A stretch of 64,000 nucleotides of DNA, from positions 248,001-312,000 of the forward strand of contig CAJQUW010008020.1 of the NCBI GenBank assembly GCA_907163375.1, written 5' to 3'. This document shows, in pieces, positions 1-10,958 of this stretch. The position numbers and the translations under genes were made by a program. Position 1 is the stretch's first letter. Every line of letters starts with the position of its first letter. The stretch is from Prostheceraeus crozeri (lineage: Eukaryota > Platyhelminthes > Polycladida > Euryleptidae). The notes beneath the pieces are model-generated. The model had not been told where the DNA came from, did not search any database, and saw only the letters and a program-made list of their open reading frames with translations.

Positions 1-399
1 AATATGGACATTTCATTGGCAATTAGCGTTTTCATTTTTTATTTCACAAGTCATTTGGAAGCAATTGGAGGACCGATGAGGTTTATATTAAAGCAATACA
101 TAACTGATGCCTATACATGACTTAATACATACAGTATTTGCAAGATAAGAGCTTAAATCTATCACACCTTGGTCATTCTAGGTTGGCTATTACCTTGGTA
201 GTCCTAGGGTTAAGACCCAAAAGTATTCCTGCAAATAAATTTTTGAAACGAATGTCGTTTTTTAGTCATAAGGTCATAATCAGATACCTGAAAAGCAGAA
301 ACGGCACAAAAAGAATTTTAAGAGGTCAAAAGGTCAACAATGTCCAATTTTGGAGCATTGAGTCAATTCAGTAGGCTATAATGAGGGTGTGTCAACACT
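1..399. other. unassigned AT-rich sequence
   Basis: No coding region or repeat structure I can support. The right part may hold the decayed extreme C-terminus of the piggyBac remnant that starts near 400. Confidence 0.4.
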
Positions 400-1524
400 A
401 TCGTAAGTATCATCATTGTGTTGCTCTTAGTGCAACAAATATTGGATTTTTCTAACATTTGCTTAAAAATTGCAACGCCTCTGGTTCAATTTTGTGACTG
501 GCCAGTGTTGACTAATGCAAGGAATCTCTTGGGGAATTTTTGAAGCTGGTCCTTGACCGTGTACGTTACTTGAAGGTGCTTGATGAAGCAAAACAGCTGC
601 CGTCGTTCTCATGAACTGTTCGACTGAGACTTTGTGCCCAACATTCTGAGAGATGCGCCAAGCGTTGAATAAGGCTACCTCGATGAAGTTGTTGATAATG
701 CGTCAATACCACTTTTTGCTGGTGAGCTGGATCCTTTAGTTTCCTATCATCTTATCAAGTAAATCAACTCCTCCCATTTGTTTGTTGTATTTTGTGCTAT
801 CCCCTTTCATTCGCCGCTTACATTCACCAACAGGTTCTGATCCTACAAAATTGCTGGCAAAGCACACAACTTTGTTGTCTCGCCATTTTACAAAGGAGAC
901 ACAGCCATCCGATACCTCGCAATAGGTTCCCCTAGGTAGCTTCTTCAAAGCTTGGGAGTCTGTGATAGGCGCAGTTTTCAAAGAGAACCGATTTTCTCTA
1001 GCTGTTCCGGAAGTTTCAATGCCCCACTTCTTCAGTTCAGTGAGAAGTTCATAGCTGTTAAAAGATTATCAAAAAAGAGTCTATGCCTTTCAGGTTCTTC
1101 GGGAACTGATGTCAGATCAAGTACTACTAGTGAGATTTTGCACATAGTGTCATCGCTAGCAGTCGACGATTCTTCTTTTCCACAATAAACTTTGAAATTA
1201 TATTAATATCCGTCGCCGCTACATAACATCCACACTTTGTAGCCAAAGCGAATTGGCTCCACATGCGATGGAAAATAGCTATAAGCAGATATCATTATTT
1301 GACTAGCCTCTTACAGTGACCTCTAAATCACCAACGACATCAGGAATGTTCTGTGAAGCAAGACGGTCTTCTTCTGACAATCCATCATTGTCAATAGCCA
1401 CATCAATATCTTCATCATCAGACCAGTCTTGTATAATTTCAGCGATGTCGTCAATTGTATATTTTGCTACAAAGGATATCATTTTGAACCAATGCTGCAA
1501 TATTGGACATTTACAATAAAACAT
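400..1524 (-). mobile_element. piggyBac-like transposase remnant
   Basis: Plain DNA transposon relic read on the minus strand. The acidic N-terminal stretch (about 1314-1440, IIQDWSDDEDID) is typical of piggyBac-derived transposases. The catalytic-core motifs PIRFGYKVW (around 1230) and FFDN (around 1060) follow. The clearest block is at 736-981: W-R-D-N-K-V-V, ASNFVGSEPV, then YNKQMGGVDLLDK, the family hallmark. A further KWYWRIINNFIEVALFNAW-like segment lies near 660-715. Roughly 250 residues between the acidic N-terminus and the PIRFGYK motif are missing, and at least two frameshifts and one stop break the rest, so it is not functional. No terminal repeats were recognised. It lies in what I interpret as the host kringle gene, just downstream of its last visible exon. 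The family assignment is secure, the limits are approximate. Confidence 0.88.
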
Positions 1525-1963
1525 TTATTATCATTATATATTTAGTGATCATTTCATCATTACTAAAAAAATTATTGGTGCCTAGATTTTAGGTTGAACG
1601 TCTACTAACATATTTAGTAAAAAATACTAACCTCTCTTCAGTCGCATCTTGAATAAACAGCTGTATTCAAAATGGCCGAAGAAACAAAAAATGTGAAAAT
1701 TTTGAAATTCAATAAAAATATAAACAAGGACGAAGCTGGTCATAATTGTTACAGGAATTGATATGTCAATCATTTTCAACTGTTTTGAGACAAAATTAGT
1801 TCAAAATATTCTCAAACATAATTATTTTGATGAAAAGTGTACGTGTTCCAATATTGAAACATTGGGTCTTAATGGGTTAATTCCGTAAGTTATCGCCACG
1901 AAGGCGCATCGTTTCATTCATAATATTGTTTCTCAAATTTGTTTGTGAAGAAATGCAACTCAC
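1525..1963. other. unassigned sequence after exon 6 of the kringle gene
   Basis: On the minus strand this would be intron sequence following the GTGAGT donor at about 1963. I see no further exon in it. An open frame continues to a stop at 1914, so the terminal-exon alternative ends there. Confidence 0.35.
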
Positions 1964-2194
1964 TGTTTTTGGCACAGTAGGGAACTGCACAAACCTCAAT
2001 GGTATTCTTGTTAGTCTTTGGATCATAAACAATGCAAACTGGCTCCGATACTCTAAATGGCCAATTGGGATTGTTTCGACAATAATCTCTAGGATTATCG
2101 CGGTTGTATTGAAACAGATCACCGCTGAATTGAGGTCTCGGACCTGCACCTCTGAACCTCCAGCTTGAGTCATTTCCACTGTCACTGTTACTGT
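1964..2194 (-). CDS. putative kringle gene, exon 6 (second half of kringle)
   Basis: Host exon. The acceptor reads TTTATGTTTTCAG directly before 2194 and the donor is ACA|GTGAGT at 1964/1963. The translation carries the C-terminal half of a kringle: DYCRNNPNW (third Cys, matching the NYCRNPD signature), EPVCIV (fourth Cys), and EVCAVPYC (fifth and sixth Cys, like the usual C-x(2-3)-P-x-C ending). It enters in phase 1 and leaves in phase 1, as kringle modules classically do. The first half of the kringle is the exon at 28215-28349, also phase 1 to 1, giving all six cysteines in order across an intron of about 26 kb. A Ser/Asp-rich loop precedes the third Cys and makes this half longer than in plasminogen. 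If the GTGAGT donor is not used, the frame ends at 1914. Kringles are extracellular, disulfide-bonded binding modules, so the product is probably secreted or on the cell surface. The gene would continue beyond the left edge. Confidence 0.72.
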
Positions 2195-2739
2195 CTGAAA
2201 ACATAAATGATGTATGTGACAATGAAAAATGTCATTAACTTGAAGGATAGTGCCACGTAAGTGCATATCAGTTCAACATTTTCTTATTATACAATTGTTA
2301 GATTATTTTTGGACAGATACCAGGATAAGCTCTAAAAGAAAAATGCCATTATCTGCCAAGTTCTCTATCGGATAGATCGTGGAACATATATGGACTTCCA
2401 AAACTTGTTCTTAATGCATAATGAATATCAATCGATTCTCAGACTGAAGCTTCGGTTCTATGTATGCCATTTTGAATATTTCTGTTTTCTCGAAAAGTGC
2501 CAATAATACGAAAAAATAAAAATGCGATAGTGAGAAATTTTCAAAATGAATCCCCCTCTCCTCACACACCGTGAGGATTAATGGAGCATGGCATACCACT
2601 ATCGTTCATTTGAAGCTGCATTCATTAAACGGCTGGAACCTGCAGTGTGAATCTTCAGATTAATAATGATGATATTTCGAAATATATCATAATTAATAAT
2701 AATATATTTCGAAATGACAAACGCATTGCGATCATAAAT
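2195..2739. other. intronic/unassigned sequence
   Basis: AT-rich with no supported gene. A short palindromic AT stretch with two TATTTCGAAAT-like words lies near 2670-2715. Confidence 0.4.
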
Positions 2740-3454
2740 ATTGAAGAGAGAGGATAAGAAGTCAACAAGAAGTAGTATTGCTATCAGTCATTCGATGGAT
2801 ACAGTTCTTTCCGTTGATCGCATTGATGGTCGTTCTCCTCAGTCGATGCAGCCTAGGTTGAGGTTTCAGCGGTGTGTTGTTGCCGGTGGTAAAAGTGAAT
2901 GGAGGACGTGCCCCGGTGCTACATTATTTTGTTAAGCAGTCTTTATTCACTTTTCTCAACTATTAAACCTGCGCTCGCCGTTTTGCTGAAAACGTATCTC
3001 ACTCCTCGCTTCAGATATTGCTCTATCCTCCTCTTTCGTCTGTGTTCGTGAATCTCCACCATCCAGTTGGGAGCAGCATAAAATATTTTGTTGGTAGTCA
3101 TTGTTGAGTACATCTGATGAAGTGCATGTTGCTTAGGTCATCGACTTTTCATTATCTTCATTGCGTGCATGCTCTTGTTGCACTTTTTTCAATATCCTGC
3201 TCACGTGGGCGTTCATGTACAGTTTTGTGTGAAGGTGACACCGAGGATTGTGTTTTCTGCACTTCTTCTGATGTTAGAAAGATGTGAGGGCTCCATGTTG
3301 GTTCTGGGTCTTTGAAAGATTATTTCTTGCGATTTTGTTTCGTTGGGGTTGAGGTTTTTTTGATGTCCACTCCTTTATATGCTGTAGCTGTGCTGTAACT
3401 GAAATGTTGTTGTATCGAAAGTGTCCGGCGGTACAATCAGATATGTTTCATCTG
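2740..3454 (-). mobile_element. LINE G, 3' part (reverse transcriptase C-terminus)
   Basis: Minus-strand non-LTR retrotransposon fragment. Directly next to LINE A it reads DETYLIVPPDTFD, the tail of the RT motif-C region (YADD-x-YLIVP). LQHIKEWTSKNLNLNE and an iLGVT block follow. Further left (2940-3090) is a YAAPNWMVEIHEHRRKRRIEQYLKR-type C-terminus, read across frameshifts. The missing KYADD motif is found at about 11660-11790, on the other side of LINE A. The word TCATCTG occurs at both cut points (3448-3454 and 11659-11665), so LINE G was split by the insertion of LINE A. The 3' end near 2740 is a guess. Confidence 0.72.
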
Positions 3455-3591
3455 AGAGAAGAGAGAGAGAAAAAGTGTGCATATATTGAAATAATGAAAA
3501 TCGATAAATACAAAGAAAAGTAATGCGCAAACGCTGACAGGGTTCATATCTTATAAAAGACAAATACTATCTGATACTTACAAGAAAAATT

Positions 3592-6024
3592 CTAGTATTT
3601 ACACAAAAGCTCATTTGACTTTGCACAAAACCATTGAAAAAATGAATTCGAACGCCTTTCAGTGTGTGATACTGGTAACATAAAATGTCTAGTATACAAC
3701 AAACGATTAGGTACGAACGTGCTAAGCGGATGACACGGATTTTCACAATTCAGCAACAATTTTAAGCCACATGAAAGAAATGTATCTGAGATATCATCAA
3801 ACATGTTACACGAGCAATGACGACCGCAAATCAAGCAATGAGCCCTCTTCTGAAAGCGATTTAATTTACTCAATAAAACTAGAGACATATTACCATATAC
3901 AGGAGAAGCATATATAAACAAGGCTGTGATGATTGCGTGATAAACAGATATCAAATCGTTTTTACACAAAGAATCACGTAAACAACGGATTATGTACAAA
4001 CGACGCGGGCCTTTTTTAAAACGTCTTTGATTTGTGAGAGCAAAACCAAGAATTCTAAGAATATCAACTCTTACAAAATCTGCAGAAATCGGTGGAGGAA
4101 AATATACTATAGAGCGTGGTATAATCATTTCTTTACACTTATTTTTGTTCAAGCGAAGACCTGCACTCACAAAAGTCTCTTCAATATCTGACATGGATAA
4201 CAAAGTCTGACTCGTATATTCAATAGTTTCAATGATCATTACATCGTCAGCGTATTTGACACGCTGTGTAAGAGGCCAACTCAATTTCACTGACCCCATA
4301 AAAGCTGCGAATAAGTAGGGTCCCAAAACGGATATCTGAGGAACACCGGATGGAACACAGATTGTTGAGCCGCATCTCCCATTGATCTTTACACAATACG
4401 ATCGAGCAGTAAGAAAAGATAGTAACCACTGCAAAAAGCCATGATCAAGTCCCATACTTTCTAAAAAATTCAGCAATCGGTTGTGTTGCAAATGGTCAAA
4501 CGCCTTCGATATGTCCAAACACAATACACGTACAGCAGCAGTACTTCGATGGTCTAAAGATGAAGAAATGTGATCTTGAATTGCCACTAGAGCAGTCGTA
4601 GTTGAACCATGTGGTCTGTATGCATGTTGATTCGAACCATAACACCCAATCAAATCATCATTCATACAACGCAGCACTAGTCTCTCAAAGACCTTACCAA
4701 AAACAGATGATATCGATATCGGACGGAAGTCCTTTATAGATGGTTTGCTCGTCTTGGGAATCGGGTGCGTGTATGCCTGCTTGAAACAATCCGGGTAGAT
4801 TCTTGCCTGTGTAATGAACGATTGAATATCACTCGCGGAGGTTTACACAATAAATGAGCTCCAGCCGAAATGAGACGCAGAGGGATCTGGTCCGGTCCAC
4901 AAGATTTGTAAGTCTTTAGGCGAAGCAATTCACAGAGAAAGGCTTCAGACGAAATTGACAAGTCCAAGTATCATTTGAAAGAGAAACTAGCCGCTCGTCA
5001 TCACCACAGGCAAAATTTGATCGGAATTCCTTACTAAAGGCCTCAATAAGATCATCCAGAGAAATATAATCGTTTCTAAGACTATGAAAGATATAAGTTG
5101 ACGTTTGATTTCCACGAGCCTCATTGACGAATTTCCATAGACCATTAGCTGTTTTTCTATGTTTATTGGCCCAAATGCGCTTTGATGATATAATTTCCGA
5201 TTGAACTTTAGATTTATAATGCTGGTACATCACCCAATCTCGCTTCCGAAATGCATCCCATCGTGTACCAATTAACAGCTTCAACACTGGAGTAATCCAC
5301 GGTTTGTCACGCTTGGTAAAAGTTACCATTTCAACCGGAATGAAAGAAATGCAGTAATGCAATGCATCGTAGAAAAAGTTGCACATTTCGTTTATTGTGG
5401 AAAAATGATCCACTGAGGAAAAATCGATTGCCGATAGGTGTTGCAAAAACGTATTAATGCTACTTTCACGAAAATCATAAACGGGTACACGACACACAGG
5501 ATCACTATCTGATTCGGACGAGGATGAGTTCAAAAAGATGGTATTATGGTCGGAGTTTTTGATAGGAGCACCAACAATAGCTGACTTATCATAAATATTG
5601 CTGAGTTCATCATCAATCCAAATGAGGTCAAGAATTGAATCATTACGGGTAGGAACTAAGACTTTGTTTGATTAGGCCAAATTCTCTTCAAAGACAGTAC
5701 AAGAAAAATCATTGAAGTCTCCTCCAACAATAATGTTCCAGTCAGGATGCACAGATAGAACAATGTCGATCTCACCCAAGAAGAAATCACTGATCTCGTC
5801 ATGGTCTGCTTTACTCAAACCAGGTGAGATGTAAGCAACACAGCTCAAGATATGGTTGGAGTTACATTTCAGAACAACAAACAGTATTTCACAGCATGAA
5901 GGATATCTATTAGATGGCAGATGAACCGAAGACCTGATTTCATCATTTACCCACAAACAAACACCTCCGCCCCACCGAGCTTGCCGATCACAGCGAAATA
6001 ACCGATATCGGGGAAAGCTGAGCA
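3592..6024 (-). pseudogene. LINE A ORF2: endonuclease (part), linker and reverse transcriptase
   Basis: Read from high to low coordinate. 5672-6024 is the exonuclease-endonuclease-phosphatase fold (YRLFRCDR, GGGVCLWV, catalytic GGDFNDF). 4916-5533 is the linker with the KRDKPWITP motif also present in LINE B. 4734-4967 is the RT entry (KSCGPDQIP). 3592-4677 holds the RT core: QHAYRPHGSTTTAL, motif A LDISKAFDHL, motif B SGVPQISVLGP (normally PQGSVLGP), motif C KYADDV, and the Cys-rich C-terminus ending CHPLSTFVPNR. At least three frameshifts separate the pieces. The N-terminal end of the endonuclease was cut off by LINE B and lies at 9068-9220: WLNDNVDDN there joins VLSFPRYRLF here without loss. 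Function in life would be target-primed reverse transcription; this copy is dead. Confidence 0.85.
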
Positions 6025-6063
6025 CATTATGGCAAACCTGGTCATAAACCTCGACCAATAAAG

Positions 6064-6285
6064 GTGAATTTTCTGCTGTTTGAGACGAAGATGAGATTGC
6101 TCAAGTGTGGTCCTATGCTGTCAAAATCCTCAGACTATCGGAACGTATATATCAAGCCTGACCTTACAAAGAAGCAACAGAACGAAGAGAAAGAGCTACT
6201 CCAAGAACTAAAGCGACGAAGGAGGATTGGTGAAAAAGTCGTTATACGCAAAGGAAAAATCGTGCAAAGCTTGTCTAGCGTTTAG
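6064..6285 (+). pseudogene. LINE B ORF1, C-terminal remnant
   Basis: The last ~73 codons of ORF1, truncated at its 5' end by incomplete reverse transcription. It contains DYRNVYIKPDLTKKQQNEE and RRRRIGEKVVIRKGKIV, which matches the tail of LINE A's ORF1 (DFRNVFINNDLT, GENVVIYRGKVV). This is the conserved end of L1-type RRM/CTD ORF1 proteins, which bind RNA. It overlaps the start of ORF2 at 6227 by about 60 bp in another frame, an arrangement LINE A shares. Confidence 0.8.
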
Positions 6286-8932
6286 CAGTAGTGGTAAAGG
6301 TTCTGAAAATGTGTCCATATCTCGTGCACCGAAAATTTTAATGATGAACGCTCACTCAATTGTTTCTTCTGGGAAAATGGACGATATTCGCATTCACTGT
6401 GCCACCTTGAAGCCAGATATTGTGATAATCACTGAATCTTGGCTAAGTAATGTGCATGACAGTTGCCTTTTCAATATAGATGGTTACTCCATGTTTCGAT
6501 GTGATAGAAAGAATCGTATAGGTGGTGGAGTAGCTGTGTGGGTTACGTCTGAACTCCAAGTTTCCATTTTTGAAATTAATGCTTATCCATCATTTTGTGA
6601 ATGTCTGTTTCTAAAAATAATAATTGATTCTGAAATCATAAATTTGTTGGCTATATATGTACCTCCTCGTATTGTTTCACATCATAAAGAGCTAAACGAT
6701 TTTGTAATTGATGTCTTAGACAGTATGACTGAAAATCAATCATTCCCAAACGTGATTATAGGAGGTGATTTGAACGATTTTGACTCATCCATTTTAAAGC
6801 GCAGTTTTGATCTTTTTAACAAGGTCTGTGATCCAACTCGTTTTGAGTCCACGTTAGATATTTTTCTCGTGAGTAGAACTTTGAGTGAAAATTACGGATC
6901 TGCTGAAGTTGGGCCCTCGCTATTCAGTAATCGTAGAGCCTCTCATTGCTCTGTTTTGCTAAATCCATTTGTAACCAAGGTCGATACTCATGATTTCTGC
7001 GTTCGTAAACTTTTTGACTTGAGAAGTTCAAATGTGCAACATTTTTTATCTGCTCTGTGTGAAAGTTCCTTTCAATGTGTCTATGAAGCTGATGATGTTG
7101 ATAGTATAGTTGAACGGTTTTACTCAGTTTTTCTTGATTGTCTGTTTAGCTGCATACCAATCAAAGAAGTTCTCATTTCAAAGAGAGACAAGCCGTGGAT
7201 GACTCCATTAGCAAAGGATTGTATTAATCGCAGATGGCAGGCGTACCGAAATCGTGATTTTCAGGAGTACAACAGACTTAAGCAAAAATGCAAAGAAATT
7301 ATAAAGGCATGTAAAGAAAATTGGGTGAAAAGGTCGAAGCAAACATCGAGAGATATTTGGTCCATAGTAGCCCACTACAAGGGCAAGCAAGCAAATAATA
7401 ACACTGTGGAATCACTAATTTCTCAATTTTCGTCTGTTGAATATGCTGTTGACGAAATCAATCGTGTATTTGTGAACAAATTTTGTGTCTCTCAACCTAT
7501 AGAATTTGATTTTGATGACAGTTGGTGTCCTCTATCTGACCCTGTTGAAGTTTTCGGCTATCTGGAGAAATTGTCCGTCAATAAGTCTTCTGGAGCTGAT
7601 TGTATTCCCAACCGAATTTATAAGATTAGTGCCCCATTTATTGCTGAACCGCTGTGTCATATTATCAACTCGTCTGTTTTGCTGCGCTATGTTCCAGCAG
7701 CTTTCAAATCTTGTGTTGTAGTTCCTGTGCCGAAGAAATCTAAAGTTTCTGTTGAAAATTTGAGGCCCATTACAATATCAAGTGTGCCATGCAAGCTTTT
7801 GGAGAGACATGTGTTGTCATGTATGTATTCTAAAATAACTAGCTGTATTCCTGACTTTCAGTTTGCCTACAAGCCTCAATCCGATTGTACATCAGCCTTG
7901 ATTACGATTCATAATTATGTTACTGAGATGCTTGATTCTGACAATGTCACATCTGTCATGTTAATAGCTTTCGATTTTTCATGTGCTTTCGACAGGGTTC
8001 GTCATGACATTTTGGTTGCCAAGTTGCAGGCTCTTGGCTTTCCCTCAGGTTTCATTTGTTGGACTATCTCCTATCTTCAGGATAGGTACCAAAGTGTTCG
8101 TCTTCGTGAATGTTTTAGCAGTAGCCGGTGTGTGTCCAGTGGTTGTCCTCAAGGATCCCTTCTGGGACCATTTTTGTCTGTCCTATACCGTTTTGACATA
8201 GCTACCGCCAATGAAACGACAAAGATTGTACAATATGCTGATGATGTAAATTTGATTGTACCTTTGACTAAAAACGATTATAAAATAACAGATCGCGTTT
8301 TCGACGAATTTCTCTGTTTGGAGAAGTGGTGCTCTGAGAATGATCTTATGTTGAATAAGAGCAAGACCAAGATTGTTCATTTTAAAAAGAAAAATTATGC
8401 ATGTAATGACGCTTTTCTTGACTTATCCAAATTTATTGTTGATGAAGCAAAAGTGTTAGGTGTTGTATGGGACGATAATTTAAGCTGGTCCAGACATTTT
8501 CGTGAAGTGGAGTCGAAATGTTCTCAGCGTATATATTTATTGAAATCACTCAAGTTTACTTTGTTTCATGACGATTTATGGACCGTGTATTACAATGTTA
8601 TAGAAAAGCTTATGTTGTATTCAGCTCCTTTGTTTGGTGTACTTAGCAGTGATGTAAAGGTGATGATGAAACGTATATTCAGACGATGCAAGAGAACTAT
8701 TTGTAGAAAAGATTGTGCATGCTCTAACAACTTTGAATCATTTTCTATCAAAAGACTACAATCATTTGAGACATTGTATAAGAGTTCTGTGAGTCCAACG
8801 CATCCACTAAATGTGCTTACACCACCAACTAGCTTGAGACGCATTAATGTACCTTTCTGTAAAACTACTCGTAGACAGAATTGCTTTCCAATTTCGTATC
8901 TGCTACATTTGAATGGACACTTTCGACCGTGA
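6227..8932 (+). CDS. LINE B ORF2p: endonuclease-reverse transcriptase, intact
   Basis: 901 codons without a stop. Residues ~35-245 are the apurinic-type endonuclease: MMNAHSIVSS, ITESWL (Glu), GGDLNDFD (Asp/Asn), DPTRFESTLDIFLVS and RASHCSVL (catalytic His, with Ser where Asp is common). The linker has SKRDKPWMTPL. RT spans about residues 445-730: SSGADCIPNR, VPVPKKS, LRPITISSVPCKLLE, QFAYKP, motif A FDFSCAFDRV (Cys replaces the usual Lys), motif B SSGCPQGSLLGP and motif C QYADDVNLIV. The C-terminus has Cys-rich CRKDCACSNNFES and THPLNVLTPPTS. The first Met overlaps ORF1, so the true start could be slightly downstream. All key residues except the endonuclease Asp-His Asp look present, so the protein could be active, although the element lacks a full ORF1 and a 5' end. 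Confidence 0.92.
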   Translation: MVKKSLYAKEKSCKACLAFSSSGKGSENVSISRAPKILMMNAHSIVSSGKMDDIRIHCATLKPDIVIITESWLSNVHDSCLFNIDGYSMFRCDRKNRIGGGVAVWVTSELQVSIFEINAYPSFCECLFLKIIIDSEIINLLAIYVPPRIVSHHKELNDFVIDVLDSMTENQSFPNVIIGGDLNDFDSSILKRSFDLFNKVCDPTRFESTLDIFLVSRTLSENYGSAEVGPSLFSNRRASHCSVLLNPFVTKVDTHDFCVRKLFDLRSSNVQHFLSALCESSFQCVYEADDVDSIVERFYSVFLDCLFSCIPIKEVLISKRDKPWMTPLAKDCINRRWQAYRNRDFQEYNRLKQKCKEIIKACKENWVKRSKQTSRDIWSIVAHYKGKQANNNTVESLISQFSSVEYAVDEINRVFVNKFCVSQPIEFDFDDSWCPLSDPVEVFGYLEKLSVNKSSGADCIPNRIYKISAPFIAEPLCHIINSSVLLRYVPAAFKSCVVVPVPKKSKVSVENLRPITISSVPCKLLERHVLSCMYSKITSCIPDFQFAYKPQSDCTSALITIHNYVTEMLDSDNVTSVMLIAFDFSCAFDRVRHDILVAKLQALGFPSGFICWTISYLQDRYQSVRLRECFSSSRCVSSGCPQGSLLGPFLSVLYRFDIATANETTKIVQYADDVNLIVPLTKNDYKITDRVFDEFLCLEKWCSENDLMLNKSKTKIVHFKKKNYACNDAFLDLSKFIVDEAKVLGVVWDDNLSWSRHFREVESKCSQRIYLLKSLKFTLFHDDLWTVYYNVIEKLMLYSAPLFGVLSSDVKVMMKRIFRRCKRTICRKDCACSNNFESFSIKRLQSFETLYKSSVSPTHPLNVLTPPTSLRRINVPFCKTTRRQNCFPISYLLHLNGHFRP

Positions 8933-9067
8933 TAACTTTCCGCATTTTCTTTGGTGTTTATTTTGTGTACCTGCAAGATTCACTTGTAATTTGATTTTTG
9001 TAACTGTTCATGTTGTAATTTTTTGATTCTCATTCGGTTCAAATATACATATTCTCTCTCTCTCTCT

Positions 9068-9220
9068 CATTATCATCCACATTATCATTCAGCCATGTTT
9101 CGGTGACCATAATAACTCCTGGTTGGAAATTAGTAATAGTTAGGTAGAGGTCATCAAGTTTTGGGAGGAGTGAACGCACGTTACAAAGAAAAATGGATGG
9201 AGAATAATTCGATTTAAAAT
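9068..9220 (-). pseudogene. LINE A ORF2, N-terminal endonuclease fragment
   Basis: On the minus strand this encodes IFLCNVRSLLPKLDDLYL, VIMVTETWLNDN (endonuclease Asn and Glu motifs), then VDDN, where the LINE B insertion begins. It overlaps or closely follows the end of LINE A's ORF1, the same order as in LINE B. Confidence 0.78.
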
Positions 9221-9223
9221 CCT

Positions 9224-9757
9224 CTACCGAAAATGTCTGCGAATATCCGACCTCTTGACAACTTTTCCTCTATAAATCACCACATTTTCTCCAGCCTCAC
9301 GCCTTTCTTTCAGTTCTTGTCTTAAACATTTTTCTTTCTCCTGCTGACAACGAGTTAGATCATTATTAATGAACACATTCCGAAAATCTTGAGAAGAGCG
9401 TAATGATCTTGAAAGCTGGAGAATTTCTCTCTTCTTAGACAAATTATTTATTGATACCCTTAAAAGTCTCACCTTATCATCATTAACCCTTCCAATCTGT
9501 TTCAAGTCAGATATACACTCATGAGAAATATTCAACCGGTTTAAGATGTCACGAAGTTTGCCTTTATCCCACTCATTTCTATCAGTAGCTGTACCATCCT
9601 TTCTCTCAGGGATGCCACGAAAAATCAAATTGTTCGCACGTAGAAGGCGTTCCTCCATTTCAATATATACTAGCTCTGTGTGAGATCCATCTAGCATAAC
9701 CTTTATTTCATCGATCTCACGCTGCTGTAGTTCTTGTCCCTCATCAATGAAAACCAC
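9224..9757 (-). pseudogene. LINE A ORF1 (C-terminal two thirds)
   Basis: 177 codons resembling L1/CR1-type ORF1 proteins: a short coiled-coil-like start, then RANNLIFRGIPERKDG (RRM-like entry), LNISHECISDLKQIGR, KVRLLRVSINN and the tail NDLTRCQQEKEKCLRQELKE, GENVVIYRGKVVKR. It would bind LINE RNA. The N-terminal part is separated by the Penelope-like insertion and appears at 10959-11144. The ATG at 9757 is internal to the original protein. Confidence 0.78.
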
Positions 9758-9789
9758 TTTCCTTTTCAGAAGCTAATCAGATGACAGCA

Positions 9790-10880
9790 AGTTAGTGACC
9801 TTTACATTGAACGTCAGATATCGGACACAGAGTAGACGTCTTGAAAACCGGGACAGCTTCAACCGCAAGGTACACTTGTTCTATCTCACGCTTTATCTTT
9901 CGCCCGATATCGGCCGTGAAAGATCGACCTCCACTTCCCCGAAAACCGATAATTTTGTACCAATTTTCTTGTCCTTGCGGAGCAAGGTACATTGGGAAAA
10001 GCGAGCGTTGTCTTCATGTACGACAAAAGGAGCACATACCAGCATGGCTTGGAAAGGATGGCAATAGACCACGTTCTTCACAACCTCCTACATCAGCGGT
10101 TACCCGACATTTAATGACTTGTGAACGAAAACTCGACTTACTAGATACTGAGGATTGTGGATTTAAGGTTTTAAATTCTTTTCAAAGTGGCATTCACTTG
10201 AAGATAGCAAAGAGTGCTACCATCCGTTTTCAAAAGCCTGATTTGTGTGTACAAAAAGATAGATTATTTATACTTCGGTTGTTGTAACATTCTTGAGTTA
10301 TAGTTTTACTTTCTTTTTCTTCTGTTCCGTCCTGCATGTAAACAGTATTATTATTTTTATTTTTAACTTTCTAACTTCACCATTAATTTACTTGTTTTTT
10401 GTTTCAGTATTATTTATTTTTAATTTTATTTATTTGTCTATTTATCTATTTATTTATTTTATTGCTGAGTTTTTATCATTTATATTTAGTTGAAATACTA
10501 CTTACTTCATTCTTACTTCATTACTTCTGTGTGTATCATATCATTGTACATATATATCCTTTTTGGTTTTATATTGATTTTGGTTCTTTCTTGACTTACT
10601 GATGCACTTATTTACATTATTTTATTTTTGTGCATTTATTTGCAATGACATAAATTCTCTTATTTGATGCATAGTCTGATGTTCTGACTTGTATCTGTTT
10701 GGATCGAGACAATTGCTCTATTGGCGCTGATTTGCATGTATCTATTATCTATTGTCTTCATTATCCGTGTAAATGTTCTGTATGATTTCAACTTAGTGTG
10801 AACGATATTTATGTGTTGTCTGCTGCACCAAGTATTATATTGATCATTCTTGCAATATGTCACATAGAGAGCAAGCGAGG
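9790..10880 (+). mobile_element. Penelope-like element, 3' fragment
   Basis: Plus-strand fragment inserted in LINE A's ORF1. It contains the GIY-YIG endonuclease end of a Penelope-like retroelement (9841-10287), then a T-rich 3' region of ~590 bp (ATTTATTTAT-type runs at 10380-10640). The reverse transcriptase is missing. Both borders are approximate and I found no clean target duplication. Confidence 0.72.
9841..10287 (+). pseudogene. GIY-YIG endonuclease domain of a Penelope-like element
   Basis: The domain reads LYQFSCPCGARYIGKSERCL, then HVRQKEHIPAWL. This is the Tyr / YIG / Arg / His arrangement with the CxC insert of Penelope-like elements. A Ser-Ala-V-T-R-H-L block and the C-terminal RFQKPDLCVQKDRLFILRLL follow, matching the usual P-x-LC-x-QK ending. 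The fused endonuclease nicks target DNA for priming. The frame is open to its natural stop, but the element has lost everything upstream. Confidence 0.8.
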
Positions 10881-10958
10881 CCCTGGCAATAGAAATGATA
10901 ACGACAAAATACTTACTTCTGTCAAAATAGATGATTTAAATTTGCGCCTACGAAACGT

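Larger units (their letters stand above)
6031..9067 (+). mobile_element. LINE B, 5'-truncated non-LTR retrotransposon with intact ORF2
   Basis: Flanked by the 6-bp direct repeat CATTAT (6025-6030 and 9068-9073). Removing LINE B plus one repeat restores LINE A's reading frame in the endonuclease (DDN|VLSFP). It begins inside ORF1, contains a complete ORF2 and ends in a short CT microsatellite (about 9053-9067), like LINE A and the LINE at 22-25 kb. Lack of decay in ORF2 makes it the youngest LINE in the window. Confidence 0.85.

Noticed and set aside
3571-3590. GTAAGTATC donor-like site on the minus strand
   Set aside because: Lies in the 3' region of LINE A, with no in-phase exon.
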